Below are positions 36,820 to 47,049 of a stretch of 64,000 nucleotides of DNA, in pieces. The notes under the pieces are model-generated. The model ran no database searches and was not told the origin of the DNA. It saw nothing but the letters and a program-made list of their open reading frames with translations. Source of the DNA: Dactylonectria macrodidyma (Eukaryota; Ascomycota; Sordariomycetes; Hypocreales; Nectriaceae); the NCBI GenBank assembly GCA_020744425.1, contig JAGMUV010000008.1, forward strand, positions 1,922,001-1,986,000, written 5' to 3'. Position 1 is the stretch's first letter, and each line of letters begins with the position of its first letter. The position numbers and the translations under genes are program-made.

Positions 36820-38601
36820 ATGCCTTCTGTTCAGCCTCTTCAGGTTGCAAATCTGCAAATTGCGGAACCCAGTGTTGGCCATAATGGCTACCAGGGTTTC
36901 AACCCACGCACCGAAGTTCTCCCCAAGGGATGGAATGGCTTCAATTCTCGTCCTCTCTCAGAAGATCTTGTTGTTGAACATGATTTCGGCATTAAAGTCC
37001 GAGATGGATGCACCCTGTACTGCGATATCTACCGCCCAGCCAAATCCTCGGAAAAAGTCCCCGCCATTGTCTGTTGGAGCCCCTTTGGGAAAAAGCACAA
37101 CGGAATTGGAATGATGAATAGATTGCCATGGAATATCGGCATCCAACCTGGTGACCTCAGTGGCCTTGAGCGCTTTGAAGGCCCCGACCCAGCGGAATAC
37201 TGCCCCCGCGGGTTTGCCATTGTCAACGTGGACGCCCGTGGAGCTGGGAATTCAGATGGAAGCATCGTAATCATGGGAACACAGGAGGGTGAGGACGGCC
37301 ACGATGTCATCGAAAGCCTCGCCAAACTTGACTGGTGTAACGGAAATATCGGGCTTGCTGGAAATTCTCATCTGGGTATTGTGCAATGGTTTATTGCTGC
37401 CACGCGCCCTCCGTCTCTCAAAGCCATTGCCCCTTGGGAAGCCTGTGGCGATCTTTACCGCGAACAATTCGTCCGAGGTGGCGCGTGGGACAACGGATTG
37501 TTTGATCTCATTACTCGCCAAGTTATTCGAGGACACCATGGTCTTGAAGATTTCCGAGAGATGTACCGGCGTTCCCAGACGATGAATCCTTACTGGGCAG
37601 ACAAGCGCGCAAACATCAAAAACATCAACATCCCTACCTATGTTGTCGCGTCATATTCGACATTCGTCCACACCATGGGCTCAGTGCGAGGATGGCTTGA
37701 TGTCCAGACAGACGAGAAGTGGCTTCGCTGGGATCCATACCAGGAGTGGTATGACTTGTGGTGCGTCGATGAGTCCAAGGAAGAGCTGTCACAGTTCTTC
37801 GGATACTACCTCAAGGGTCAAAAACAAAACGGGTGGGACAAGACCCCCAAAGTTCGTATGAGCAGCCTTCGCTTTGGGGATCAGGAGCCCATCTATCCGA
37901 TCGTGGAAGACGACTTTCCTATTCCCAGGACCGAATACCGAGAACTCTTCTTCGCCGAAAATGGCCAGCTCCAATTCAATGCCCCTTCTCAAAATTCCCA
38001 CGTTCAATATGACACAGAAGTTGGTACAGCCGGCGAGCCGATTGACTTTGTCGGATTCAAGCACACCTTCACGAACAAGACTCGATTGATGGGCTTGCCC
38101 AAGGCAGTGGTTTACGTCTCTTGCGATAGTCTCGACGATTTAGTCATCTATGTCTTGATACGAAAGCTCGACCGCGACGGCAAGGAGCTTCTCAACCTCA
38201 ACCTTCCGTGGAAAGCCGCACCGTACGACAAGATGGGAGACATCCCTGTCAAAGAGCTGAGCAACTTGCTGTTGTATTTCGGGCCACTCGGCGTGCTCCG
38301 AGCGAGCCATCGTGAAATCGACCCGTCAATGTCGATTCACCCGCAATACCCATTCCACACGCATTCAAACGTGCAAAAGGTTCCGCCAGGCGAGGTTGTT
38401 GAGCTCGAAATCGGCCTATGGGCTATGGGAATCGATTTCGAGGAAGGTGAGAGTTTGAGGGTTCAAATTTCAGGCCAGTATCCTCTCATCCCGGAGTACA
38501 AGGAGGCGAAAGCTGCGCCAGTCGAGGAACGCAACAAAGGAGCCCACAAGGTTCATTATGGCGGTCGTTACCCGAGCCGGGTCATCCTGCCCTTTGTCTA
38601 G
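36820..38601 (+). CDS. CocE/NonD family hydrolase, copy 2
   Basis: This is an intronless gene of 593 residues. I chose the ATG at 36820 (MPSVQPLQVANLQIAEP); an in-frame ATG 43 codons earlier adds a stretch with no family similarity. The features are FGIKVRDGCTLYCDIYRPA, VPAIVCWSPFGKKHNG, DPAEYCPRGFAIVNVDARG, the nucleophile elbow IGLAGNSHLG with Ser near residue 181, AIAPWEACGDLYRE, and a C-terminal jelly-roll (GEVVELEIGLWAMGIDF). It aligns with copy 1 almost end to end, but copy 1 has introns, so the two are not a recent tandem duplicate. At the place of the CocE catalytic Asp the sequence is VVASYSTFVHT. No signal peptide is seen. The substrate is unknown. Confidence 0.88.
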   Translation: MPSVQPLQVANLQIAEPSVGHNGYQGFNPRTEVLPKGWNGFNSRPLSEDLVVEHDFGIKVRDGCTLYCDIYRPAKSSEKVPAIVCWSPFGKKHNGIGMMNRLPWNIGIQPGDLSGLERFEGPDPAEYCPRGFAIVNVDARGAGNSDGSIVIMGTQEGEDGHDVIESLAKLDWCNGNIGLAGNSHLGIVQWFIAATRPPSLKAIAPWEACGDLYREQFVRGGAWDNGLFDLITRQVIRGHHGLEDFREMYRRSQTMNPYWADKRANIKNINIPTYVVASYSTFVHTMGSVRGWLDVQTDEKWLRWDPYQEWYDLWCVDESKEELSQFFGYYLKGQKQNGWDKTPKVRMSSLRFGDQEPIYPIVEDDFPIPRTEYRELFFAENGQLQFNAPSQNSHVQYDTEVGTAGEPIDFVGFKHTFTNKTRLMGLPKAVVYVSCDSLDDLVIYVLIRKLDRDGKELLNLNLPWKAAPYDKMGDIPVKELSNLLLYFGPLGVLRASHREIDPSMSIHPQYPFHTHSNVQKVPPGEVVELEIGLWAMGIDFEEGESLRVQISGQYPLIPEYKEAKAAPVEERNKGAHKVHYGGRYPSRVILPFV

Positions 38602-39037
38602 ACTAGTATACTAGTGAATACTATTTTATTATAAGATGATAAGAAAAAAAGCACATGAGGCACTGAGATTTCCATTTTCCCCATGTGAAACTGACCAGAG
38701 TTGTACTATAGAACTTAGTTTATCAAGTCAAGTGGTGCAATTGGTTGTAAGGGTTGGTAACCACCAGGCTTTCTCAGGCTGATAAACTGAGATCGGAGAC
38801 GGATGTGAGAAAATAAGTTTTGTCTGTATTCTAGACTTTCATTCGATGAGTGCTAGGCGAGCCATCGCCGAAAGCTCCTATAATTTTCAGCTAGCTAGAA
38901 AGGATCTGATGATTACTTCCGGACAACATATGTTGTGAGCAACTCTACAGCATCAAGAACGATATCTGAATTCTCTCATTGTATTTCTAAAAAAATTTCT
39001 ATGGTCTATCCATAGACCTGGAAAATTCGACCTTCCA
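38602..39037. other. Intergenic between two convergent CocE genes
   Basis: It is an AT-rich spacer holding both 3' flanks, without coding signal. Confidence 0.5.
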
Positions 39038-41119
39038 TCATGACGAGACAGGTGGGATGATAGGGAGCGTAACATAATTCTCCCGGCCCTCCCCGAAATG
39101 GATGGAATTAGTTCCCTTAAAGATAGCCTCAGGGCTGTGGCCATAGTTAGTTAACATACGCCTGGAATAATTGAATAGGTCAATGGGATGAGGTACATAC
39201 CGATCGACGGTGTTTGTATGCTGAAATAATCCGCATCCTTGAGTGTCACCAGAGCCGACCTCAAAAATCAATTTGCCACCCGTTTCGACGATGACGTTGG
39301 TTGGCCAAAGCTCAACCTGAACAGAATACACTTCATTGTTCTTGACCGGCTGGACATCCGTTGAGAGGTACTCCCGGTAAGGCAAGAACGGAAGGTTCCG
39401 AGGATGATTCTCGTTGATCTTGCGAAGACTGACGCGAAGCCAACCTTTGCAAACAGGAACATTGTCTCCAGATGAACCTGTGTAAAAGACCTCGTTTCCT
39501 TCTGGAGAAATATGACGGAGGGTAACGAAAAGATCGATATCTAGGTTGTCCCAAGGTCCTTCAGCAGAGTCAACCGAAACGTTGAGTTGAGCAACGATGT
39601 GCCCAGTGATCTCGGTTTCAGTTTCAAACGGTGTTGTTGTGAATTGTACAAGCTGAGGGTTCTTCAAGGAACCGAGTGCTTTGTATGAGATGGTAGCTTT
39701 GGCGCTTTGGGCAGCCTTCCGATTACTGAGACCGTGCTTGCTGTCCAGGAAATACTTGGTGTATTGTGTCCGCTTGATGGGCCACTCCTGCTCATCACGA
39801 CTGGTGAATCGCTTCTCTCCCTCCGGGTTGTTGAAGCCAACATCTCCCTTTCGCAAACGAATGCTGACTGGAGCAACTTGGCCTGTGGTCCACCCGTCCT
39901 TGTCTTGACCTTTGAGAAACGCATCGAGGAAGCTCTTTTGCACCTTGACTTCCTCGGGGTAGTAAAAGGGGAGGTCATGTCGACCAACAAGAAAGCGGAG
40001 AAATTTGAACTTGGAACCAGCCCAAAGATAGCCTTGGACGTTTCCTCGCAAATGAAGGAGAATGCCTCCCCAGTTTGCAACTGACAAGACTGGAACCTCG
40101 ACATCCTCGAGGTTGTATTCCTTTGAGGCATAGTACTCATCATCACGGAAACGATTCTTTTCGTTGTCTATATTCTGATCTCGGGAATTTGCAATGCTAG
40201 AGGCAGTTAGCGATAATATTTTGAGAAATTTCGAGAACACGCACAGTTCCTCTGGTGTCAGGTCGCCCTCGATGGTGTCCTCGCCCCAATTAGAGGCTGC
40301 TCGACCTGGTCTCCCATATTGATTCGTAATGACCTGCCTATTCCACCAAAATCTGATGAATTCATTGGAGAAGATACCTCCGTGACGGCAGCGATCCCGG
40401 TAATAATCAGACATTCCTTCCCAAGGAATAATCGCCGCTAAGCCCTTGGGTCGACGAGCGGCAACTCGCCATTGGCTCCCTGGGATAAGTTAGCTCTAGA
40501 CTTATCAACTGCGCAAGCATTCGAGAGTTATTCGCACCGGCATAGTAACTAATTCCAAGCAGCCCAACTTTCCCAGAGGACCATGGCTGGGAGGCAGCCC
40601 ATTCAACAACGTCAAAGAAACACTCGCTCGTTCCTCTAGACATGGTGTCAAGGAGTCCAGGCGACTGACCGAGTCCCCTCTCGTCGACTCTCACAACTGC
40701 GTATCCGTTCTTCGTCCAGAACACTGGTTCCGGTGTTTCCCATGCAGCATACTTTGACTTGTGCTCTTCTGGGACTTGGCTGTATGACTTGGCATGGAAA
40801 CTGCACAGAGACACTGTTAGCCCAATATGCCCTTGTGACTCAAAACTACCTCAAATAGGCATTTACCATGAGGTCAAAATAAAGTTATTAATCAGAACAG
40901 TGGGAATACTCACTCTCCATACCAAATATCCTTTCCGTATGGCCCGTAGGTTACGAGAACGGGATATTTTTGGCCGTGTTCCGAGTCAATCTTTCGATAC
41001 ACGTTGCATCGTACCGGTAAGTCAGAATCCTTCAAGGGAATATTGACATTCTTCTCAAATATGAGATCGTTTTCCTTGTCAGTGGTGACCTCGAGGAGGT
41101 CCTGGAGCTGGTTCGGCAT
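39038..41119 (-). CDS. CocE/NonD family hydrolase, copy 3
   Basis: The gene has about four exons and starts at MPNQLQDLLEVTTDKEND. It shows IPLKDSDLPVRCNVYRKID, YPVLVTYGPYGKDIWYGE, NGYAVVRVDERGLGQSPG, the canonical nucleophile elbow VGLLGISYYAG, AIIPWEGMSDYYRD, and a long C-terminal beta domain ending RENYVTLPIIPPVSS. It is more distant from copies 1 and 2 than they are from each other: the elbow is GISY instead of GNSW/H. In place of the GWYD motif of bacterial CocE it has VANWGGILLHLRGN. It acts as an ester or amide hydrolase by family. Inner exon limits were not all fixed. Confidence 0.87.
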
Positions 41120-41708
41120 GGTGAATCAAATGCCAGTGCTTCGTGTTTACGACAAATATGGATGTATTTGGGTGGCACTGGTAATTAATGAAAGGCGCAG
41201 TAGAGTGCACTGGAGCTATATAGAGTGATGGACTGTCAGTATGGTGCGCCGACGTGCGTCCCGAAGTCCCCGGTGGAGAGGCTACGGCACCGTAGAACCA
41301 AAAAGATTCACGGAAAACTTGGGTGGCCCCTCTATAAAGCCGAAGTGGCGATGAAGGAATCGGAATCTCTTTGGATAAGGCTAATTGGTCAATTTGATGA
41401 TGCCATAATACACAGAGTGTCGTGGAGTGGAATTCTGTGCTTTGAGACGCGATTCTCTGCTGCATCAATTATGATGGAGACGATGCTGAGCAGACTGGCC
41501 GATGAACTGTTTGACAGATATCAATTTTAATTTGCACATCATGAGTTGACACTACAGAAACCCATGTTATTTTATGAGATAGTATTCGTTTCTGAAAATT
41601 GAACTACACCCCATGTCCATACGCAGGACCCATGCTACACTATGTCGTTTCCCGCAATATCGCTAACTTAATTGATACTGCGCCTCATCGTGACCAGTGT
41701 TATGTGCA
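41120..41708. promoter_or_regulatory. Upstream region of CocE copy 3
   Basis: It contains TCCCCGGTGGAG (41267-41278), about 150 bp upstream of the start codon and related to the other CCGG-TGG elements. A plus-strand frame at 41225-41530 has no family similarity and overlaps the promoter, so it is not called. Confidence 0.4.
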
Positions 41709-42150
41709 TCACCACTCTCCTCCAATCTTGTAACGTGTTAACTGCGGATACCAATGACCTCCTGTGCATTCCCATGCACGAACCAAGCCCTGAATAGCGT
41801 GTTATTTAGTCTTGTTCATCCAAGACCCTAGGACGATCTCTTACCGACTGCAGGCGGACACCATTCAGCATGACAGTAACAAATAGTAGCTCGGCTCGAT
41901 TGGCGCCATTGGGTCGCTCAGAGAGATCAAGATTCCGGTTGATGGGTCTGTACGCAGGAATGCGCCGATACTGTGTTGGCCAATGCGCGGGGTTGTTATG
42001 TGTCGGAGTCGACTCAGGCAGTGCGCCCAATTCAGCCTCTATAGAGGACCCGGTCAAGTGGATCTGATAATCTTGAAGCGTCTCTTGGAGAGTGTGGTTT
42101 CGATTGCCGACATCAAGATGAGGTCGAGTAGTGGTTGATGTGGCGGACAT
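41709..42150 (-). CDS. Small two-exon protein of unknown function
   Basis: Exon 1 (42150-41845) and exon 2 (41789-41709) are separated by a 55-nt intron with GTAAGA donor, a CTAAAT-type branch site and a TTCAG acceptor in phase 0. The product is 128 residues: it starts MSATSTTTRPHLDVGNRN, continues through HWPTQYRRIPAYRPINRNLD and ELLFVTVMLNGVRLQS, and ends in a Trp-rich tail (RAWECTGGHWYPQLTRYKI). I do not recognise a family. The clean intron that extends a coherent frame is the main evidence that it is real. It shares the promoter region with the ALDH-like gene and so may belong to the locus. It could also be the tail of a larger decayed gene. Confidence 0.5.
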
Positions 42151-42589
42151 AGTTGTTGTAGCGGCGGTTACTCTGCCAAAAGCAAGATATGGGCGATCAA
42201 ACGCGAAATTTTCGAGGTTCGACGCAGAATGAGAGGGAGTGCCATCAGGCAAATAACCTAGGGACTTCAATGAACACTACACGAGTTAAGCCACTCTCAA
42301 CTCGATGATCCGGAGGTTGCATCAAACTTCCCCGATTCCGACAAAGCCATCCGTCATGTCTCCACCTCCACTTTCTCCGGCCCAACTAACTAGTCGGCGG
42401 GCCGTCTTTTCCGAGTGGGGGAGCAGGCTTCCCGAGAGCTAACGTTGTATACTGCAAGTGATTAGAATTAAAGACTGTGATCAAGATGCAAGGCCTCGAT
42501 TGTGTGGAACTTATGTTGCTTGCCGTCCTGCTTTACCCAACTTGACCAGCATCGACAGGAGTTTGAGAGACGCGGCCCAAGCAGATTCA
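42151..42589. promoter_or_regulatory. Divergent promoter of small gene and ALDH-like gene
   Basis: It contains TTCCGAGTGGGG (42409-42420), which matches CTCCGAGTGGG at 20282-20292 in the CocE copy 1/AhpD-like promoter. The region is otherwise unremarkable. Confidence 0.5.
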
Positions 42590-44321
42590 ATGACAACATC
42601 ATCAACTTACGAAACGAGCGAGGCAGCTGTTTCCGATCGACTAAGGGCATCTTTAGTCGACCAACGGGCCTACAATGTGCGATATCGCCAAAAACAGCTG
42701 CATCTCTTACACGCAGCTCTGCGTGAGCATGCAAGCATTATTCCCGATCTCATCGCCAATGACTCTGGTCACAACCATGACGACAGTGAACTAGAATTCT
42801 GCGCGACTCTGGTCACGATAAATACTCTCTACGAACAGCTTGACTTTGATCGTACACTGGAGCAAGAGTATGCGGTCAGTCGAAATCAGAGCAACTCATC
42901 CTGCCGTATCCCTCATGGAATCGTCCTTATCCGGCCGGGGACTCACAATATCTTCTTCTCCATCCTCTCTGCAGTTGCTGCTGCCTTGGCCGCAGGGAAT
43001 TGTATTATTCTGGAGGTAATTTTGCCTAACCGCTCTCTGCATACGTATGCTGACCCAAAGATCTTCCAAGATTGATACCAATGCCACCTCTCTGGGTTCA
43101 TTTTTGAAATCCGAGTTCTCCGTCCTCGACCAGGAAACCTTTGCCATCCTTCCATCCGTCACAAATCCAGACCTACTATCACAGTGTTTCATTGTTGATC
43201 AGAGAGTCTCGGTAGGTTTCAAGAGTACTGCATCTCATCTTGGTTCCGACACGCCGCAGTTCGTTTCCGCCATTGTGGACCGCACTGCCCACGTCCCCAG
43301 AGCCGCCCAGGAAATATGTGCGGCGCTCTACCTGTTCAATGCCGAGGCTCTATATGCTCCAGACATTGTTCATGTCAATGAGTGGGTCCTGGAATCGTTT
43401 GTCGAGGCTTGTATCACTGAACTTGGTGGTGACGCAGACGCCATATCCATCGCCAGGAAGTTATTGCCGGCGGCAGGAGCCTCATTCCGTCTTGGTGCTC
43501 ACACGACCATATTTGAGATTGACGGCTTCAAAATTGTCTATGACGGGTCAGGGTAAGTGCTGAATAATCCCTAAACTTTCGTAAGAAATATCGCGAATAA
43601 ACAATTAATGTGCGACAGAATGAGGTCGCGGAAATTCCCCAATCGCACCCTTTACATCAACAGCGTCACCGGACTGGCAGACGCTATAACCAAGACCTCA
43701 AATAGGTAGGTTAATTTGCCTTCTAGATCAGTCTAACACTTACTAACGCCATTGTGTTAGTAGGCCATTTCTTGCATCCTACTTCTTCGGTGACCTTAAA
43801 ACATGCAAATTCCTTCACCAGTACATTGATTCAAGAACATCTTTTGTCAATGAGATACCCTTGAGCGTTCTAGGTCAGTAAAACCCCTGCCTTTCTATGT
43901 GTCTGTCAAGAAATCTCATTGACGAGTAACCTTGTTAGTGGGGCCTCCTCGACCAGCTACCGCGCTCAGCCCTGGAGACATCAACCTTCCTTATAATCTC
44001 GAGTTCATGTCAAAGCCGAAGCCTGCCTTTGTCACTCCAAAGAGTACGCCTGCCTCGTTTCTTGCGAACTCACGCAAATATGGTCCCAAAGCCCAGCGTG
44101 ATCATGATTCTACTCAAAGAGTGCAAATCCGACAGGCAGCTGCAATGCCATTGAACGCCATCAACCAGCATTCTGGCAGTGGTTCAGGATTCTTTGACCA
44201 AGGGATTCTCACTGGGTTGATTGCTTTTGTTCTTCCTTCTGTCATATTTATGAGCTGGGCCGGGTTTAAGGCAACCAAATTTGCCTGGGATCATTCACAA
44301 GCACTAGGGAGATTTATGTAA
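42590..44321 (+). CDS. ALDH-fold protein lacking the catalytic cysteine, membrane-anchored
   Basis: Five exons (42590-43015, 43071-43552, 43619-43705, 43764-43873, 43939-44321) give 495 residues. The ATG at 42590 (MTTSSTYETSEAAVSDRL) follows a frame that upstream begins only with GTG. The N-terminal part (YNVRYRQKQLHLLHAALREH, HGIVLIRPGTHNIFFSILSA, ALAAGNCIIL) follows the class 3 aldehyde dehydrogenase pattern. Where class 3 enzymes have GQTCVAPD, this protein has AEALYAPD at about residues 230-237, so the nucleophile Cys is Leu. The ELGGK glutamate region reads SHLGSD. The C-terminus has a hydrophobic segment GILTGLIAFVLPSVIFMSWA, like the tail anchor of fatty aldehyde dehydrogenases. It is probably not a dehydrogenase and may have a binding or structural role at a membrane. 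Confidence 0.8.
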
Positions 44322-44677
44322 TTGATACTGTGGTCGGTAGAGTAGAGAGCAAAGGTGAAATTGAGGTCCATTCTGTCAATCAAGTTAATAAAAAATGACG
44401 ACTTATGGGATACCTTACAAGCGTTAATAGTTGATTAAGGTTATGTCAAGGAGGAAGTTGAACGATCGGAAGATCAATGTGGTCAATCTAAAGCCAAATG
44501 ATCCAGCTCATCTTCAGATGCACTACTATTTGGCCGATCGTTTAGAAAAATATTGTATCAATCGTCTTAGATCATTGGTGCAGTCAAGATTCAAGGATCA
44601 TTGCTGGCAATGCGACGATAGATGCGCCTCAGAGCAGTAGTCGCCCCTGAGGACTTAATTGAGTCACAACAATCAGA
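44322..44677. other. Intergenic spacer
   Basis: It is an AT-rich 3' flank of the ALDH-like gene. A 69-codon plus-strand frame here has no similarity I recognise. Confidence 0.45.
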
Positions 44678-45112
44678 TCATTGATGATAACAAAAATGAC
44701 AATATATGTTATCCCATAGTTTTCTATCAACATCTGGGACTGGCAAGCCATCTATCATACGTGTTTTGTATCCCAGGTTTTCCATCGCTTCTCGGCCTTG
44801 CTGCTCTCTCAGGACTCTAGCCTCATCCATCGACATGAGTACAAAGTATTAAGTAAGGATCTGATAATCATTAGACTCCAGTGAATATTTCCTTGATATC
44901 TCGTTGCTAACAGCCTTTGGCTCAAGAACTAGTGGTGCTTTTACCCCAAACACAGCATCGCTATTGGTGCAGGGACTTTCTTGACATACAACGCTGTAAT
45001 GAGGTTGCCGTCACCAGGATTTTCGAACATGAAGTGCATGTGGCCAGGTCGGTAGGGATGTCGGCCTATCTTCTGAAGGAGCTTTCGTACAGGACCATCG
45101 TGAGGAACTTGT
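44678..45112 (-). pseudogene. Remnant of an intradiol ring-cleavage dioxygenase (3' part)
   Basis: On the minus strand the frame VPHDGPVRKLLQKIGRHPYR continues into PGHMHFMFENPGDGNLITAL, the C-terminal core of catechol/hydroxyquinol 1,2-dioxygenases with the two iron-binding His of the RPxHxHF motif. A one-base frameshift near 44980 moves the reading to SPCTNSDAVFGVKAPLVLEP, also family sequence. A TAA near 44850 interrupts it, after which the same frame continues MSMDEARVLREQQGREAMEN and ends IDGLPVPDVD, matching the usual family tail. Upstream of VPHDG a TGA closes the frame and no N-terminal half is found. With a frameshift, two stops and truncation it is a pseudogene. It lies inside the aromatic locus, so it probably records a lost ring-cleavage step. 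Confidence 0.82.
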
Positions 45113-46040
45113 CAAGTTGAATTAGCTTTCTTTCCACGTCAATAGTGGAGATTCAAGTGACGGGGAGAATTTTGTGTCGTTCGAGATGGGGCGGGATAGA
45201 ATCGAAGGGTAGGATGTTGTCTACTCTACATGCAGCATCATAGAAGCCTTCCAGGTAGGCAATTAGGTAACGAGATGAAGGGGGAGGAAGCGTGCTTGCA
45301 TTTTCTGGGCAAATATAATTGTATATGAGCTCTCCGGGCTTGACTTCGAGATTTTGGTTTATCCAATGCACTGGAAATCAGGGCAACCACATCCATGTTA
45401 GCTATTTTAGTTTACCAGTCTCCGTCTCCCGCCATAGGTTCAATCATTCACGCACGACATTTACAAATGCAGAACAAAAACCCATCTATCCCCCCTAGAG
45501 GACGCACTTAGCATATTGAACTAGCCTGAAGTTACTATGTAGCACAGATACGCCACGTGTTCATTGCTTCGGGAGCATGATTGGAAGCGAAAGTTGGGGT
45601 GGAGGGCGGGCACTATGCTGCACTCCGCAGCCGGAGAGTCGGTCGGGATGCAGATGATCGCCACTCGGATAAGTCGATTCCATGGAACTGTGGGCTACTT
45701 TTAGGCCCATCTTCTCCTACATACAATATGCTCTTGAGCCGACAAAATACTTATGTCGGCCTGGTATGTGAGTGTTTTTCAATGGGCAAATCTACGCTCT
45801 TGCCCACAACCTGGTCCACAGCGGACTGTCGCGATGAATAAGGAGCGGAGACGCGCCGACCCTCTATTTCATGGCATTAGATTCGTAGCCCGCCCGGACT
45901 ACTCCGGCATAGCTCCTCGTCGCCCTTGTAGGATGCTTCCGGGGCGATCGAGAGCTATTTATGAGCCCCAAAATACTGCTGAAGTGCACTAACTATTGCC
46001 GCACGCACCCACCAGCTTGCCGCTTTATTCCGCCATCACC
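45113..46040. promoter_or_regulatory. RraA gene upstream region with CGG inverted repeats
   Basis: It contains CTCCG-CAGC-CGGAG (45623-45636) and CGGACTACTCCG (45896-45907), the latter 130 bp before the start codon and of the CGG-N6-CCG type shared with the aconitase, carrier and symporter promoters. A minus-strand frame at 45153-45371 (starts HWINQNLEVKPGELIYNYIC) is unassigned; it may be another decayed piece beside the dioxygenase remnant. Confidence 0.55.
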
Positions 46041-46842
46041 ATGGCCTCTAAACGATCCCTGGCACAGTTGCGCCAGTTTGCGTCATGCGATGTGAGTGAG
46101 CTAATCTATCCGTCACCCTTGCTCGCGTTTTCATCTGACACCGAAACAAGATCGGTGATGCTCTTGTCAAGCTCAAACATCCTTTTGGTGGGTTTCTTGA
46201 TGGAATTCGGATGTTCTCGCCCGGCGCCGAAACACGCGTCATGGGACACGCTGTGACGGTGCAGATGGTCGAAATGAGTGACACATCGGCGCCAAAGCTC
46301 GAGAACCACTTCGTTGATCACAATGAGGAAGGTGGCATCATGTACGTTCAACAGCCGAAGGGATTGTACTCGGCGTGTTGGGGTGGTCTGATGTCGACTC
46401 GAGCCAAATGGCTCGGTGCCCAGGCAGTTGTCATTGATGGACGCATGAGAGACATTAATGAGCACAAGGAGATGGGATTCCCGGTAAGCAGCTTCATCCC
46501 AAGACACAGAATATCTCTGTGCTCTGTAATAGTATTTATCGTTACTCAGCCTGCTAATCCTTGCAGGTTTTTGCCAAAGGCACCTCCATCTTAGGTTCAA
46601 ATACCTTCACGAGGGCCTCCAGGGTCAATATCCCGTTACAATTCAAAGGAGACTTGTGGATTAACCCCGGGGATATCCTCATCGGAGACGCAGACGGCGT
46701 CGTGGTAACGCCGCCATCATTGATCGATCAAGTGGTTGCCCTCTGCCAGGAACGAGCGGAAGTAGACGAGAAGATGTTTGTTGAGTTGCGAAAGGGTGCT
46801 GCCATGGGGCCATTGATTAAGACTATACGGAAAGACAAGTAA
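46041..46842 (+). CDS. RraA-family protein, candidate 4-hydroxy-4-methyl/carboxy-2-oxoacid aldolase
   Basis: Three exons (46041-46091, 46151-46483, 46567-46842) give 219 residues, starting MASKRSLAQLRQFASCD. The RraA fold is shown by CDIGDALVKLKHPFGGFLDG, GHAVTVQMVEMSD, and the metal-site segment VVIDGRMRDINEHKEMGFP with Arg-Asp, followed by VFAKGTS and GDILIGDADGVVVTPPSL. Bacterial HMG/CHA aldolases of this family (LigK/GalC/ProA) split 4-carboxy-4-hydroxy-2-oxoadipate to pyruvate and oxaloacetate; others decarboxylate oxaloacetate or inhibit RNase E. In this context an aldolase or oxaloacetate decarboxylase role is most likely. It is convergent with the LigI-type gene 200 bp downstream. Confidence 0.85.
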
Positions 46843-47049
46843 TAAATGTAAGCTCAACGGCAAGTAGACGGATGAGTAGTAGAATGATTGTTGGGCCTGC
46901 TGCCACCTAACTTGGGGGTTCTATGCACGGATATTGCAAGGCACACTCTCTTGGATTCATTACATGCTCTCTGTGAATGATCGATACGTGAAAAGGAAAT
47001 TTGGGAACTCTCGCTATGTTTGTAGTCTAACGAATTGTAAATCTCGAAT

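Noticed and set aside
44917..45120. Plus-strand ORF of 67 codons
   Set aside because: It is the antisense shadow of the intradiol dioxygenase remnant, which matches a known family on the minus strand.
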